The notes: a model not told the origin generated them from the sequence alone. A stretch of DNA of 64,000 nt from Paraburkholderia diazotrophica (GCF_900108945.1 NZ_FNYE01000004.1:186001-250000), one strand, 5' to 3'. Counted from the stretch's first letter, positions 16,123 through 23,323 are shown. Program-made: numbers and translations.

Positions 16123-16301
16123 ACGCCTCTCCTATCTTGCGGACGCGGCGCGTCCACCGCCGATAGTTTTTTGTCACGACGCGTGAGACTCGCGGAGACG
16201 CAAGGATTTTTTTGTAGACACAGGGAGACGCACAGAGACGGCAAACAGTACTAAAACGACTGGCTGGCCGTCCTCGTCGTCGGGTTTCTCGCCGGCATCG
16301 T
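16123..16301. promoter_or_regulatory. Divergent control region with 10-bp-phased GAGACG repeats
   Basis: GAGACT at 16185, GAGACG at 16195, TAGACA at 16215, GAGACG at 16225 and GAGACG at 16235: all start in exact 10-base register, with only the 16205 slot (gatttt) not matching. Sites thus lie on one face of the helix between the alpA operon and the rightward small genes. Confidence 0.6.
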
Positions 16302-16463
16302 ATGGGGCCTTACGAGGCAGCGACAGCGAACCCCGCAGACGAAGGCTGGGAGGACATTCCGACTCAGAATGGCGCCGAACGGCTTCTACGCAGCGTTGAC
16401 GGGCAAGGCCGCACGAGCGTCCATATACGGAAGAAGGTGTTTCAGGACGGCAAGCGCGTGTAG
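16302..16463 (+). CDS. Very small hypothetical protein
   Basis: 53 aa, MGPYEAATANPADEGWEDIP... to ...HIRKKVFQDGKRV. Composition is protein-like: an acidic Trp-containing start, then a strand pattern (RTSVHIRKKVFQDGKRV). No strong ribosome site, so the true start may differ. It is the first possible gene rightward from the control region. Function unknown. Confidence 0.4.
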   Translation: MGPYEAATANPADEGWEDIPTQNGAERLLRSVDGQGRTSVHIRKKVFQDGKRV

Positions 16464-16641
16464 CAGAAGCGCGAAGGCGAGCCTCGGCCGGGTTTTTTCA
16501 GTAATGGCGAGAGACGAAGCACACGATCTCGGCGGGTATCGCTCGTAACAGATCGTCGCGCCGGCGACAGCCTGAGTCTCGGTTGACCGAGGACATGGCG
16601 GAAACTGCCAGTGGGGGAGCACACATTGGCAAGGGCGATAT

Positions 16642-16836
16642 TTGGGCGCGCTCGCTAAGCTGAAATATCCAAACACGCCGCTTGCAATGTCAATGGCCGC
16701 TCTCTCTTTCTGTCTGTCGGCTGTGATGGCTGGCGCGGGATTCGGCACGTCAAACCTCTTTGGCACGCTGTTCGACTGGTCGGGCGTGCTCCTTCTGTTC
16801 CTGACGTTCTTTTTCGAAGCGGTCGAAGGAGCTTGA
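16642..16836 (+). CDS. Small membrane protein of the element (tentative)
   Basis: 64 aa from a TTG with AAGGG six bases upstream; an internal ATG at 16687 would give 49 aa. Two hydrophobic stretches (MAALSFCLSAVMAGAGF and WSGVLLLFLTFFFEAV) predict a hairpin of two membrane helices. Such holin-like or immunity-like small proteins are common in prophages, but nothing identifies this one. Confidence 0.4.
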   Translation: MGALAKLKYPNTPLAMSMAALSFCLSAVMAGAGFGTSNLFGTLFDWSGVLLLFLTFFFEAVEGA

Positions 16837-17112
16837 TCGAGGACGACCAGCGGCCGAGCGTCCATTTGATTAGTTCCCGGAGCATGAAGTCGTCGCGTTT
16901 CGTCGGTTAACCCCTTATGCGCTTGTTCTGTGGTGGCCATGAAAACGCAATTGCCCCCCTCGGAAATGCCTTTGTCACTTCTTCGGCGTTAGCGCTGATA
17001 TAGCGCTCCGACCGTTCCGGTCATTCGAACGGTACCCAAGAAACGCCGTCACTGCCATCGCGCTTCCACTTTTCGCGTACATGGGCCGCGCGCGAAATCG
17101 CAGGAAAAGGCT

Positions 17113-17262
17113 ATGGGGCGTCCGTCCGCTCTTACACAAGCGCAACAGGCCGAAGCGCGCCAGAAATTGGCGGCAGGAGTGCCAGTCATCCGGCTCGCGC
17201 ACGACTACAATACGACGCGCCAGACGATCATGCGCGTGCGCCAGAAGGCGATCACGGCGTAG
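17113..17262 (+). CDS. 49-aa helix-turn-helix protein like a resolvase C-terminal domain
   Basis: MGRPSALTQAQQAEARQKLA, then AAGVPVIRLAHDYNTTRQTI and a basic end. G-R-P-x-x-L-T followed by a helix, 'A-G-V-P-V-x-x-L-A-x-x-Y-x-T-T-R-Q-T-I-x-R' is the helix-turn-helix that ends Hin/resolvase recombinases, here without a catalytic domain. A strong ribosome site (AGGAAAAGG) lies just upstream. Probably a stand-alone DNA-binding regulator. Missed by a 60-residue cut-off. Confidence 0.65.
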   Translation: MGRPSALTQAQQAEARQKLAAGVPVIRLAHDYNTTRQTIMRVRQKAITA

Positions 17263-17301
17263 CGATCGCAATCATCAAACCCGATCTTGGAGGAGTTGTC
17301 G

Positions 17302-17811
17302 ATGACCGTTAAATGTCCGCCGCTGTATTCCGTTTGGGAGAACGACAAAGGCGGGAAAATCTTTGTCGAGCACGTCTACGACGAAGCGACCGATCCGGAG
17401 GTCGAGCTCGAAGAAGGCGATGAGCCGCAATTTTTTGTGACGGTCGTACCGTACTCCGATCGCAACAACATGGATGCCGGAGCTGATGAGCTCGACGCTG
17501 AGCGTGGGCCGAACTCATTCGCGTCGACGGAATCAGGCAAACCGGGATCGAGCCGCCGGACAGCAACTGAAAGCAACTACTTTGTTCTGGTGCCTCGACG
17601 ACAGCGTCGACTAGGATGGACGGCATCTCAACCGGAGGTGTCACGTGAATACCTACAACGAAGTGCGGAACCGCGTGCAACAGCGCATAGGACGAGTGAT
17701 GCAGCCGTGCTGGATCGCAGATACGAAAGAGAAGAACGGGATACGGCTGCGGTCAACCCGCACGGCGCCACGCAAGCATCCCTGCCCACCCCGATATCAA
17801 TCAGAGATTGA
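17302..17811 (+). CDS. Acidic hypothetical protein, C-terminal half doubtful
   Basis: 169 aa as read; ATG 17302 follows GGAGGAG. The first 75 residues look genuine: KCPPLYSVWENDKGGKIFVEH, an acidic turn, then QFFVTVVPYSD (beta-rich). After that the composition turns Arg/Ser/Thr-rich and the frame runs over the next gene, which has its own strong ribosome site at 17634. In another frame 17505-17570 reads AWAELIRVDGIRQTGIEPPDSN and then stops, which is a more natural ending. A one-base frameshift near 17500 may have occurred, or the reading simply overlaps. Function unknown. Confidence 0.45.
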   Translation: MTVKCPPLYSVWENDKGGKIFVEHVYDEATDPEVELEEGDEPQFFVTVVPYSDRNNMDAGADELDAERGPNSFASTESGKPGSSRRTATESNYFVLVPRRQRRLGWTASQPEVSREYLQRSAEPRATAHRTSDAAVLDRRYEREERDTAAVNPHGATQASLPTPISIRD

Positions 17812-17869
17812 AGAGGCGCTGCGGTATTTTGGCGTGCTGCCGCCGTGTACGCGAGCGCTGCAACCTTGA
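17645..17869 (+). CDS. Small basic hypothetical protein
   Basis: 74 aa from GTG, with a near-perfect ribosome site GGAGGTG 4 bases before it. Sequence NTYNEVRNRVQQRIGRVMQPCWIADTKEKNGIRLRSTRTAP..., ending in EIEEALRYFGVLPPC. A basic helix, a strand, then a short acidic helix. Overlaps the doubtful end of the 17302 frame. Not recognised. Confidence 0.5.
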   Translation: MNTYNEVRNRVQQRIGRVMQPCWIADTKEKNGIRLRSTRTAPRKHPCPPRYQSEIEEALRYFGVLPPCTRALQP

Positions 17870-18057
17870 ATCTGCTGCGCCCGATCTTGCGCCCGAAACC
17901 GACTCGAACGTGTCAGGAAGCCAGCCAGTAGCGCTTGACGGGCAGTCGCCAACAGATTCCATGTCTGCTGGCGATTCCCTTTAAAAACAATAGCTTGCAT
18001 AGCATTTCGCCTCACCATATAATCCGCCGAGTAATAGCAGTCTCGAGGACCGAAGGC

Positions 18058-18489
18058 ATGGCGAAAACAACCGACGACGCAGAGATTCACACGGATATCC
18101 GGCATCAGACCGACGAGCAAGCCTTTGACCGTTTCATGCAACGCATGGACAGTCTGACCGACGGTCTGCCGAAACCGACCGACGACGCAGCAGGGATGCA
18201 GCTCGTGATCGCCAGGCTCGACCGGATCATTACAGCGCTTGAAAAACCGCGACTCACGCCAGAGCAGACACTATGGAGCTCGGAGCAGATCGCCAACTGG
18301 CTCGGCGCGTCAAAGCAGACCATTGAGGCGCGCGTGGTCACGCGCCCGGGATTTCCCACCGCCCTGCGAGCAGTCGACTCGAAGCAGGCTCAGCGCCGCT
18401 GGTTCGCCAGTGACGTGATGGAGTGGGCGCGTACCACAGCCGGCACCCTTCCGGCATCGAGACCGGGACGCCGGCGCAAGGCCGCCTAA
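18058..18489 (+). CDS. Excisionase / AlpA-like DNA-binding protein
   Basis: 143 aa. ATG 18058 with GAGGA about 9 bases upstream; the frame upstream to 17935 has no start signal. N-terminal 75 residues are acidic and helical. Residues 85-130 (LWSSEQIANWLGASKQTIEARVVTRPGFPTALRAVDSKQAQRRWFASDVMEWAR) match the MerR/AlpA-like HTH_17 fold: helix-turn-helix, then a wing, ending W-F-x-x-D-V. A basic tail (RPGRRRKAA) follows. Its stop overlaps the stop of the convergent integrase gene by a few bases, fitting an excisionase paired with the integrase. Confidence 0.65.
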   Translation: MAKTTDDAEIHTDIRHQTDEQAFDRFMQRMDSLTDGLPKPTDDAAGMQLVIARLDRIITALEKPRLTPEQTLWSSEQIANWLGASKQTIEARVVTRPGFPTALRAVDSKQAQRRWFASDVMEWARTTAGTLPASRPGRRRKAA

Positions 18490-19496
18490 TCCAGCCGCGC
18501 CGCCAGTTCGGCGGCCGTCTCATCGTAGTAGATCATTAGCGACTGGATATCCCGGTGCCCGATCATCTTGGCCAACGCCAAGACATTGAGCTTGCGCGAC
18601 AGGCGCGTGGTCGCCTCGTGCCGCGAGTCATGGAAATTCAAGTCTGCGAATTCCGGTTTCTCCTTCGCGACCTTTGCCCTCACCTTTCGCCACAGCGCGT
18701 CCACGCTCGCCTGCGAGATCGGAAAGCAACGCGACTCGTCTTTCACGTGCGGCAGCCGCTCGAACAACTCCATTGCCCGGCCCGATAGCGGGACGTCGCG
18801 TGCATCGCCGTTCTTCGATTTCGGGATGTGCACGTAGCGGTGGGCCAGATGGAGATTCGCACGCGTCGTGGCAACAATCTCACCCTGTCGCATCCCGGTC
18901 TCGAGCGCAATAAGAAACGCGATCGCGGTGTACTGCTGCGTCGTACGGATCTCGCCGTCATCCGTCAGCCCAAGTCCCGCCGTCATTACCTTTGCCTCGT
19001 CGTCCGACACGCGGCGCCTCCTGGGTGGCGGATCCTTCGGACGCTTCACCTCATGCACCGGGTTCGTGTGAATCCACTTCCATTCGTTTCGCGCAGCCTC
19101 AAAAACTGCAGAAAGCAGGTTCATATCCCGATTGACCGTCGAATTCTTGACGACTTTCAGCCGGGCGTCGCGCCACTCCGCGACCTGCTCCGGTTTCACG
19201 TTTCGCACCAGCACGCCGACGAAATCCATGTTCTCCTTGAAGAAAGCGATCCGCGTCACGTTCCAGTCGTGCTTGCCCATGCTGGGCGAGACCTTTTCGA
19301 GGTACTCATCCATTGCATCCGCGAGCGTCTTCTGAACCTTAGAGTAAGAACGGCGCCGACCCGCGTCGATTTCAGCCTCGAGCTGGGTTGCCCAGGTGAC
19401 TGCCTCGGCTTTGGTGTCGAACGTGCGCGACTCGCGGATCCCGGCTTTCGCGACTTCCGCCCGCCATGTTCCGCCGCGTTTCCTGTAGCTGGCCAT
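18486..19496 (-). CDS. Tyrosine site-specific integrase
   Basis: 336 aa. ATG 19496 (MASYRKRGGTWRAEV) is preceded by GGGAAGGGAC; the longer frame to 19841 is not used. N-terminal arm-binding fold (residues 1-55), then the SAM-like core-binding domain (to about 165), then the catalytic domain. Catalytic residues visible: R in TGMRQGEI, K in PKSKNGDAR, H-x-x-R in NFHDSRHEATTR, H in MIGHRDIQS and Y in LMIYYDETA. Closest in style to P4/phage integrases of proteobacteria. It catalyses integration and excision of the element; phased repeats just upstream could be its arm sites. Confidence 0.9.
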   Translation of the reverse strand: MASYRKRGGTWRAEVAKAGIRESRTFDTKAEAVTWATQLEAEIDAGRRRSYSKVQKTLADAMDEYLEKVSPSMGKHDWNVTRIAFFKENMDFVGVLVRNVKPEQVAEWRDARLKVVKNSTVNRDMNLLSAVFEAARNEWKWIHTNPVHEVKRPKDPPPRRRRVSDDEAKVMTAGLGLTDDGEIRTTQQYTAIAFLIALETGMRQGEIVATTRANLHLAHRYVHIPKSKNGDARDVPLSGRAMELFERLPHVKDESRCFPISQASVDALWRKVRAKVAKEKPEFADLNFHDSRHEATTRLSRKLNVLALAKMIGHRDIQSLMIYYDETAAELAARLD

Positions 19497-19509
19497 GTCC
19501 CTTCCCCGT

Positions 19510-19530
19510 TGGCGTAAATTTGGCGTAAAG
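19510..19530. repeat. Tandem TTGGCGTAAA pair before the integrase start
   Basis: TTGGCGTAAA at 19510-19519 and again at 19521-19530, 11 bases apart, ending 14 bases upstream of the integrase ATG. Suits a repressor or integrase site that autoregulates the gene. Confidence 0.5.
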
Positions 19531-19614
19531 GATACAGGAAAGTTGGTGAATTCTGAGGGAATTTGGAATCGAACCCGCACCGGAGAACTGGCCGAGGAGC
19601 CGCCACTGTATTGG

Positions 19615-19650
19615 CTTTGATGGACTTTGAAGAATTTTGACGTAGTTTGA
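19615..19650 (+). repeat. Four TTTGA repeats in exact 10-bp register
   Basis: CTTTGA (19615), CTTTGA (19625), TTTTGA (19635) and GTTTGA (19645), each starting 10 bases after the last. Helical phasing beside an integrase gene and a likely att site suggests arm-type integrase or accessory-protein sites. Confidence 0.6.
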
Positions 19651-19662
19651 CAGGAGCGCTGC

Positions 19663-19683
19663 CGATTCCTGTCGGGGGGACCA
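19663..19683 (+). other. tRNA 3'-end-like block, candidate attR
   Basis: CGATTCCTGTCGGGGGGACC followed by A reads as the T-loop, T-stem, acceptor strand and CCA end of a tRNA. No tRNA body is upstream: the TTCGATT loop is broken. Integrases of this type commonly insert at tRNA 3' ends and leave such a block at one end. The intact tRNA would then lie beyond the left edge. Confidence 0.4.
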
Positions 19684-19719
19684 GACACCAGTTCGGTGAC
19701 GGAAGGCGCCCCAGTAAAG

Positions 19720-19752
19720 AACCCGCAACAGCTTACGCTGTGCGGGTTTTTT
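19720..19752 (+). terminator. Intrinsic terminator
   Basis: ACCCGC-A-ACAGC / GCTGT-GCGGGT stem with TTAC loop, followed by six T and ATT. No rightward gene ends just before it, so it probably belonged to the RNA gene whose 3' end is at 19663-19683. Confidence 0.75.
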
Positions 19753-19809
19753 ATTGGCTGCAATGCCGGCGTCGCATCGGACGCCGACACTTCGACTGCG
19801 ATACGCCGT

Positions 19810-19932
19810 CTAGCGCCGGCGTGAGATCCGAACCGGCGCAAGTTGTTGCTGGTCCCGACGATCGAAGAATCGGGCGAGCGCGAACAGCGACGCGGCCGTC
19901 AGCGGCCAAAGCACGAGGAAGGTAACGAGCAT
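19810..19932 (-). CDS. Possible 40-aa single-pass membrane protein
   Basis: MLVTFLVLWPLTAASLFALA, then RFFDRRDQQQLAPVRISRRR: one membrane helix and a basic cytoplasmic tail. GGAG lies six bases before the ATG. Too short for firm support. It would be the first host-side gene beyond the element. Confidence 0.4.
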   Translation of the reverse strand: MLVTFLVLWPLTAASLFALARFFDRRDQQQLAPVRISRRR

Positions 19933-20176
19933 GATCGGCTCCAAAAGCGAAATATCTAGCTTGAGTCTACCGGCTCGCCGGTCGGAGAGAATCATCGGAA
20001 TTGCCAAAACACCGTTCCCTTTTTGATAACAAAAGGGCGCGCGACGCTGCAGACGACGGCGTGGCGCGGATCGTGCGGCGGTTTCGCGGACTGCACGCGT
20101 CGGGTCGCCCTCGACCGTCCGTGACAAAATCACGCACTTTGCGCAACGCGCGCCAAGACTACGAAGGACACTTTCC

Positions 20177-20467
20177 ATGGACATCAACAAGCAAGTCGCC
20201 GCCCTCACCGCTTCGGAACTGCAGACGGCGGGCGCAAGCCAGGCGACGGCCATCGCCGTCAGCGTGCTGCTGCGCCATCTGAGTTCGCCCGAATTGTCGA
20301 AGCTGCTCAACTCGGCGTTCGAGAATCATCAGGCGGTGATGCTGCAAACGCCGTGGCCGGAGCAAATGCTGCAAGCGTTCGAAGCGACACGGCGATTCCT
20401 CGAAGGCGCTGCTGCCCAGCCGCCCGCGAGTCCGACGAATCCAGCCGATCCCGACGCGCCCGCCTGA
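20177..20467 (+). CDS. Hypothetical small helical protein
   Basis: 96 aa, ATG start. Helix-rich with a Pro-rich tail: DINKQVAALTASELQTAGASQATAIAVSVLLRHLSSPELSKLLNSAF. There is no signal peptide. The helix content and Ser/Ala bias are as in small conserved Burkholderiaceae proteins of unknown role, but I recognise no domain. G+C and codon use match the host, not the element. Stands alone. Confidence 0.5.
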   Translation: MDINKQVAALTASELQTAGASQATAIAVSVLLRHLSSPELSKLLNSAFENHQAVMLQTPWPEQMLQAFEATRRFLEGAAAQPPASPTNPADPDAPA

Positions 20468-20751
20468 TACACCGTCCAGCGGCGTGCTGCCCGGTTGCAC
20501 TGCTCCGACGCGCTGGCAGCCGCCTGTTATGCAGCGAACCCGCCACACAACACGAGCCGCTGGGCGCGAGGCGGTACGAAAATGCCACGCACGCCATCCT
20601 GCGCCCGACGCCCGCCTGCGCCAGCCTCGAATCCCCCGCACCGCCGCCCGACCAGTGTGCGTTCTCCCACCTAACCCGCTATTTGTCTGAAGACGAGCGG
20701 GCGGCATCTTCTTATCATTTCGTCACTCCTCCGATACGTCGGGTTGAAGAG

Positions 20752-20835
20752 ATGCGCTACCCATACAACCTCGCTGTCGCCGCTGGCCTGATGATCGTGG
20801 TGCTCATGTGCAGCCTCGCGCTGGCGCTGACGTGA
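20752..20835 (+). CDS. Possible 27-aa membrane peptide
   Basis: MRYPYNLAVAAGLMIVVLMC followed by SLALALT: a single hydrophobic helix. GAAGAG is directly before the ATG. May be a real small membrane peptide or chance; no conservation data available. Confidence 0.3.
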   Translation: MRYPYNLAVAAGLMIVVLMCSLALALT

Positions 20836-20911
20836 CTCGACCGTGCAGCGCAGGCGAACGCCGTCCACATTGGCGCGCCGGCTGGACCGAAAAAAATATT
20901 TCACGGGACCC

Positions 20912-20938
20912 TAAAGTTTTCCCGGCCCCTGCCGTAGT
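20912..20938 (+). promoter_or_regulatory. Sigma-28 (FliA)-type promoter match
   Basis: TAAAGTTTT, with 15 bases between TAAA and GCCGTAGT. Flagellar sigma-28 consensus is TAAA-N15-GCCGATAA: all of the -35 core, the spacing and five or six of the -10 bases fit. The predicted transcript would start close to the ATG at 20945, so the gene would be leaderless or start later (ATG 21026). Confidence 0.45.
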
Positions 20939-20944
20939 GCGGGC

Positions 20945-21268
20945 ATGGACAACTTCCTCACTTCATCGGCGGGATCGTTCAAATCGACTCTGATCGATCA
21001 GGACATCGCGCACATTGCCCGCGTTATGCGGCCTTCAATGCACGGCGACCTGGGTGGGGCAATTTTCCCAGCCGTCTACTGGCGAAAGCGGCTCTTCGAG
21101 CTGCTTGAAGCTGAGCATCTGACCAACTCGCAACTTTGCGCAATCGACGACTTGCTGCTGCAACTCGACGACCTCTGCGCGAAGGAACTGGCTCCGCTGC
21201 CTGTGGCGACCGCGCAGCCCGCGGCCTCGCGCGACGCGAACCGGCATCGCGTGCGCCGCCGGCGCTGA
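20945..21268 (+). CDS. Hypothetical protein, possibly sigma-28-controlled
   Basis: 107 aa, helical and soluble: LTSSAGSFKSTLIDQDIAHIARVMRPSMHG, WRKRLFELLEAEHLTNSQLCAIDDLLLQLDDL, then a basic disordered tail (RDANRHRVRRRR). No domain recognised. The FliA-like promoter just upstream suggests expression with late flagellar/chemotaxis genes, which is inference. An internal ATG at 21026 is the alternative start. Confidence 0.55.
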   Translation: MDNFLTSSAGSFKSTLIDQDIAHIARVMRPSMHGDLGGAIFPAVYWRKRLFELLEAEHLTNSQLCAIDDLLLQLDDLCAKELAPLPVATAQPAASRDANRHRVRRRR

Positions 21269-21578
21269 GCGCGCGAGTCCGACGACGAGTGTGACCACAG
21301 GCGGCTGGCCGCCCAGCCGCAGGGTGAACGCGCCTCGCGCATTTGACATTGGTTGACCCGCCACGCGCGTCCATCCACGATGCTGCTCGCGGCAGCGCGA
21401 ACACCCGGCGGCACGGCGACAGCGCAAGCTGGCGCGCCGCCGGGGCTGCCCCCTTCCTGAATCATCGCCGCCGTCAAAACATCCAGGCTGGGTGTTTTCT
21501 CCGCCGACCGCGCAACGATCGCAAATTGGGGACATTAATAGGTCATAATGTCCGCAAAAATACCCAGCAAGGACTCCT
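21269..21578. other. Gap before dcm
   Basis: About 310 bases without a credible gene or repeat. It includes the dcm promoter; AT-richer DNA at 21525-21570 is the likely site. Confidence 0.4.
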
Positions 21579-22877
21579 GTGACCCAGGCTTCGCCGCTCG
21601 ACCTGCTGAAGCAGGCGCGCACCCGCTTCACACAAAAAGAAATCGCCGCGCATGTCGGCAAGGACATCAAGACGGTGCGCCGCTGGGAAAAAGGCGAAAC
21701 GCCTTGTCCCGCAATGCTCGAACCGTCACTGCGCGCGCTGCTGTATTCCACGGCTGGGCAAGGTTTCTCGGCAGCAACGGGCGACCATTCGCGCCTGCGC
21801 TTCATCGATCTGTTCGCGGGGATCGGCGGAATTCGCATGGGCTTCGAGGCGCACGGCGCGCAATGCGTGTTCACGAGCGAGTGGAACGATTTCTCGCAGA
21901 AGACGTACTGCGAAAATTTCCGTGACGAACCCGCGAAACGCGAAGGCGCCGGGCACCACACGCTAATCGGCGACATCGTCACCTTTCCCGCCGAAGACGT
22001 TCCCGCACACGACATCCTGCTCGGCGGCTTTCCCTGCCAGCCGTTTTCGATCGCCGGCGTCAGCAAAAAGAACGCGCTCGGCCGCCCGCACGGCTTCGAG
22101 TGCGCGACGCAGGGCACGCTCTTTTTCGACGTCGCGCGCATCATCGCCGCGCGCCGCCCGGCTGCGTTCCTTTTGGAAAACGTGAAGAATCTGCTGTCGC
22201 ACGACAAGGGCCGCACGTTCGACGTAATCCTGCAGACGCTGCGCGACGAGCTCGGCTACGAAGTGCATTACCGCGTGATCGACGGCGCACATTTCACGCC
22301 GCAGCATCGCGAGCGGATCATCATCGTCGGCTTTCGCGGCAAGACGTCGTTCACCTGGGACGACCTGCGGCTGCCAGAAGAAGGGCCGCGTCTCGCGTCG
22401 ATCCTGCACAGGACGGACGGCACGGAGCCCGTTCTGCCGTGGGATGGCGAGCGTTTCTTCGATCACGCCGCCCGCCACGTTCAACCGAAGTACACGCTGA
22501 CGCCCAAGCTCTGGACCTACCTGCAGAACTACGCGGACAAGCACCGCGCAGCCGGCAACGGCTTCGGGTACGGGATGGCGTATCCGCAAAGCGTGACGCG
22601 CACGCTGTCGGCGCGGTATCACAAGGACGGCTCGGAGATTCTCGTCTACCAGGGCGAGCGGCAACGCCCGCGCCGCCTGACCCCGCGCGAATGCGCGAGA
22701 CTGATGGGCTTTCCCGATACGTACCGCATTCCCGTTAGCGACACGCAGGCGTATCGCCAGTTCGGCAACAGCGTCGTTGTGCCCGTGATGCGCGAAGTCG
22801 CGCGGATCATGCTGCCGCACGTGCTGGCGCTCACTCGCGCGACGCACGCCGATAGTGCGGTGGAGCTGGCCGCCTGA
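21579..22877 (+). CDS. dcm: DNA (cytosine-5) methyltransferase
   Basis: 432 aa from GTG with AAGGA upstream. Residues 1-60 form a helix-turn-helix (FTQKEIAAHVGKDIKTVRRWEKGE). The catalytic part then shows the C5-MTase motifs: I (FIDLFAGIGGIRMGF), IV with the nucleophile Cys (GGFPCQPFS, about residue 152), VI (LLENVKNL), VIII (QHRERIIIVGF), IX (RRLTPRECARLMGFP) and X (QFGNSVVVPV). Directly followed by vsr, as in E. coli dcm-vsr, so CCWGG methylation is likely. No restriction endonuclease is adjacent: an orphan methylase with mismatch repair, not a restriction system. Confidence 0.9.
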   Translation: MTQASPLDLLKQARTRFTQKEIAAHVGKDIKTVRRWEKGETPCPAMLEPSLRALLYSTAGQGFSAATGDHSRLRFIDLFAGIGGIRMGFEAHGAQCVFTSEWNDFSQKTYCENFRDEPAKREGAGHHTLIGDIVTFPAEDVPAHDILLGGFPCQPFSIAGVSKKNALGRPHGFECATQGTLFFDVARIIAARRPAAFLLENVKNLLSHDKGRTFDVILQTLRDELGYEVHYRVIDGAHFTPQHRERIIIVGFRGKTSFTWDDLRLPEEGPRLASILHRTDGTEPVLPWDGERFFDHAARHVQPKYTLTPKLWTYLQNYADKHRAAGNGFGYGMAYPQSVTRTLSARYHKDGSEILVYQGERQRPRRLTPRECARLMGFPDTYRIPVSDTQAYRQFGNSVVVPVMREVARIMLPHVLALTRATHADSAVELAA

Positions 22878-23323
22878 TGATCGATATCGTCGACGCCGCT
22901 ACGCGCAGCCGGATGATGTCCGGCATTCGCGGACGCAACACGAAGCCCGAGATCCTGATCCGCAGCCTGCTGCATCGGCGCGGCTTCCGCTTCCGGCTCG
23001 ACGCACGCGATCTGCCCGGCCGTCCCGACATCGTGCTGCCACGCTACCGCGCCGTGATCTTCGTGCATGGCTGCTTCTGGCACGGTCACGATTGTCATCT
23101 CTTCAAATGGCCGCAGACGCGCCCGGACTTCTGGCGCGAAAAAATCGGCCGCAATCGGGCGAACGACGAGAAGGCCCTGGCCGCGCTGCTCGATGGCGGC
23201 TGGCGCGTCGCGACGGTGTGGGAATGTGCCTTGCGCGGAGCGAACCGGGATATCGACGGCGTTCTGCAGCGGCTCATCGACTGGCTGCACGGCGACGCGC
23301 CGCTGCACGAGGAACGCGCCTGA
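22877..23323 (+). CDS. vsr: Very short patch repair endonuclease
   Basis: 148 aa, family length about 140-155. Motifs: RSRMMSGIRGRNTKPEILIRSLLHRRGFRFR, then LPGRPDIVLPRYRAVIFVHGCFWHGHDC (catalytic Asp and zinc-binding His/Cys), KWPQTRPDFWREKIGRNRAND and VWECAL. Vsr nicks 5' of T in T:G mismatches made by deamination of 5-methylcytosine at dcm sites. Its ATG shares one base with the dcm stop, so both are one operon. The tandem repeat at 23330-23405 follows. Confidence 0.9.
   Translation: MIDIVDAATRSRMMSGIRGRNTKPEILIRSLLHRRGFRFRLDARDLPGRPDIVLPRYRAVIFVHGCFWHGHDCHLFKWPQTRPDFWREKIGRNRANDEKALAALLDGGWRVATVWECALRGANRDIDGVLQRLIDWLHGDAPLHEERA

Larger units (their letters stand above)
9550..19683. mobile_element. 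P4-like integrative element (satellite phage or mobilisable element), left end unknown
   Basis: Bounded on the right by a tyrosine integrase and a tRNA-3'-end-like block (19663-19683). Contents: small-terminase-like or DNA-binding protein, large primase-helicase with adjacent iterons, AlpA regulator, short coupled genes, a small HTH protein and an excisionase-like gene. No capsid, tail or conjugation genes are seen, which fits a satellite or integrative plasmid-like element. The left limit at about 9.55 kb is set by the change in gene type only. No matching left att block was found, so the true element may include the 1-9.5 kb genes. Confidence 0.6.
19497..20176. other. Element right end and boundary region
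   Basis: Contains, left to right: a tandem TTGGCGTAAA pair at the integrase promoter; four 10-bp-phased TTTGA repeats; a tRNA-3'-end-like block; an intrinsic terminator; and a possible small leftward gene (19810-19932). The remainder to 20176 shows nothing else. Confidence 0.5.
20468..20944. other. Gap with a possible tiny gene and a sigma-28-like promoter
   Basis: Apart from the 27-aa frame at 20752 and the promoter-like sequence at 20912-20938, nothing is visible. Confidence 0.4.

Noticed and set aside
19565..19584. Second tRNA-like T-loop (leftward GGTGCGGGTTCGATTCC)
   Set aside because: Only the 5' half of a T-arm; the other stem strand is absent, so it cannot be a tRNA. May be a chance match or an att relic; not annotated.
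9587..19683. Complete prophage
   Set aside because: No capsid, portal, large terminase, tail or lysis genes; only replication, regulation and integration genes are seen.
21579..23323. Restriction-modification system
   Set aside because: Methylase and vsr only; no endonuclease gene on either side.
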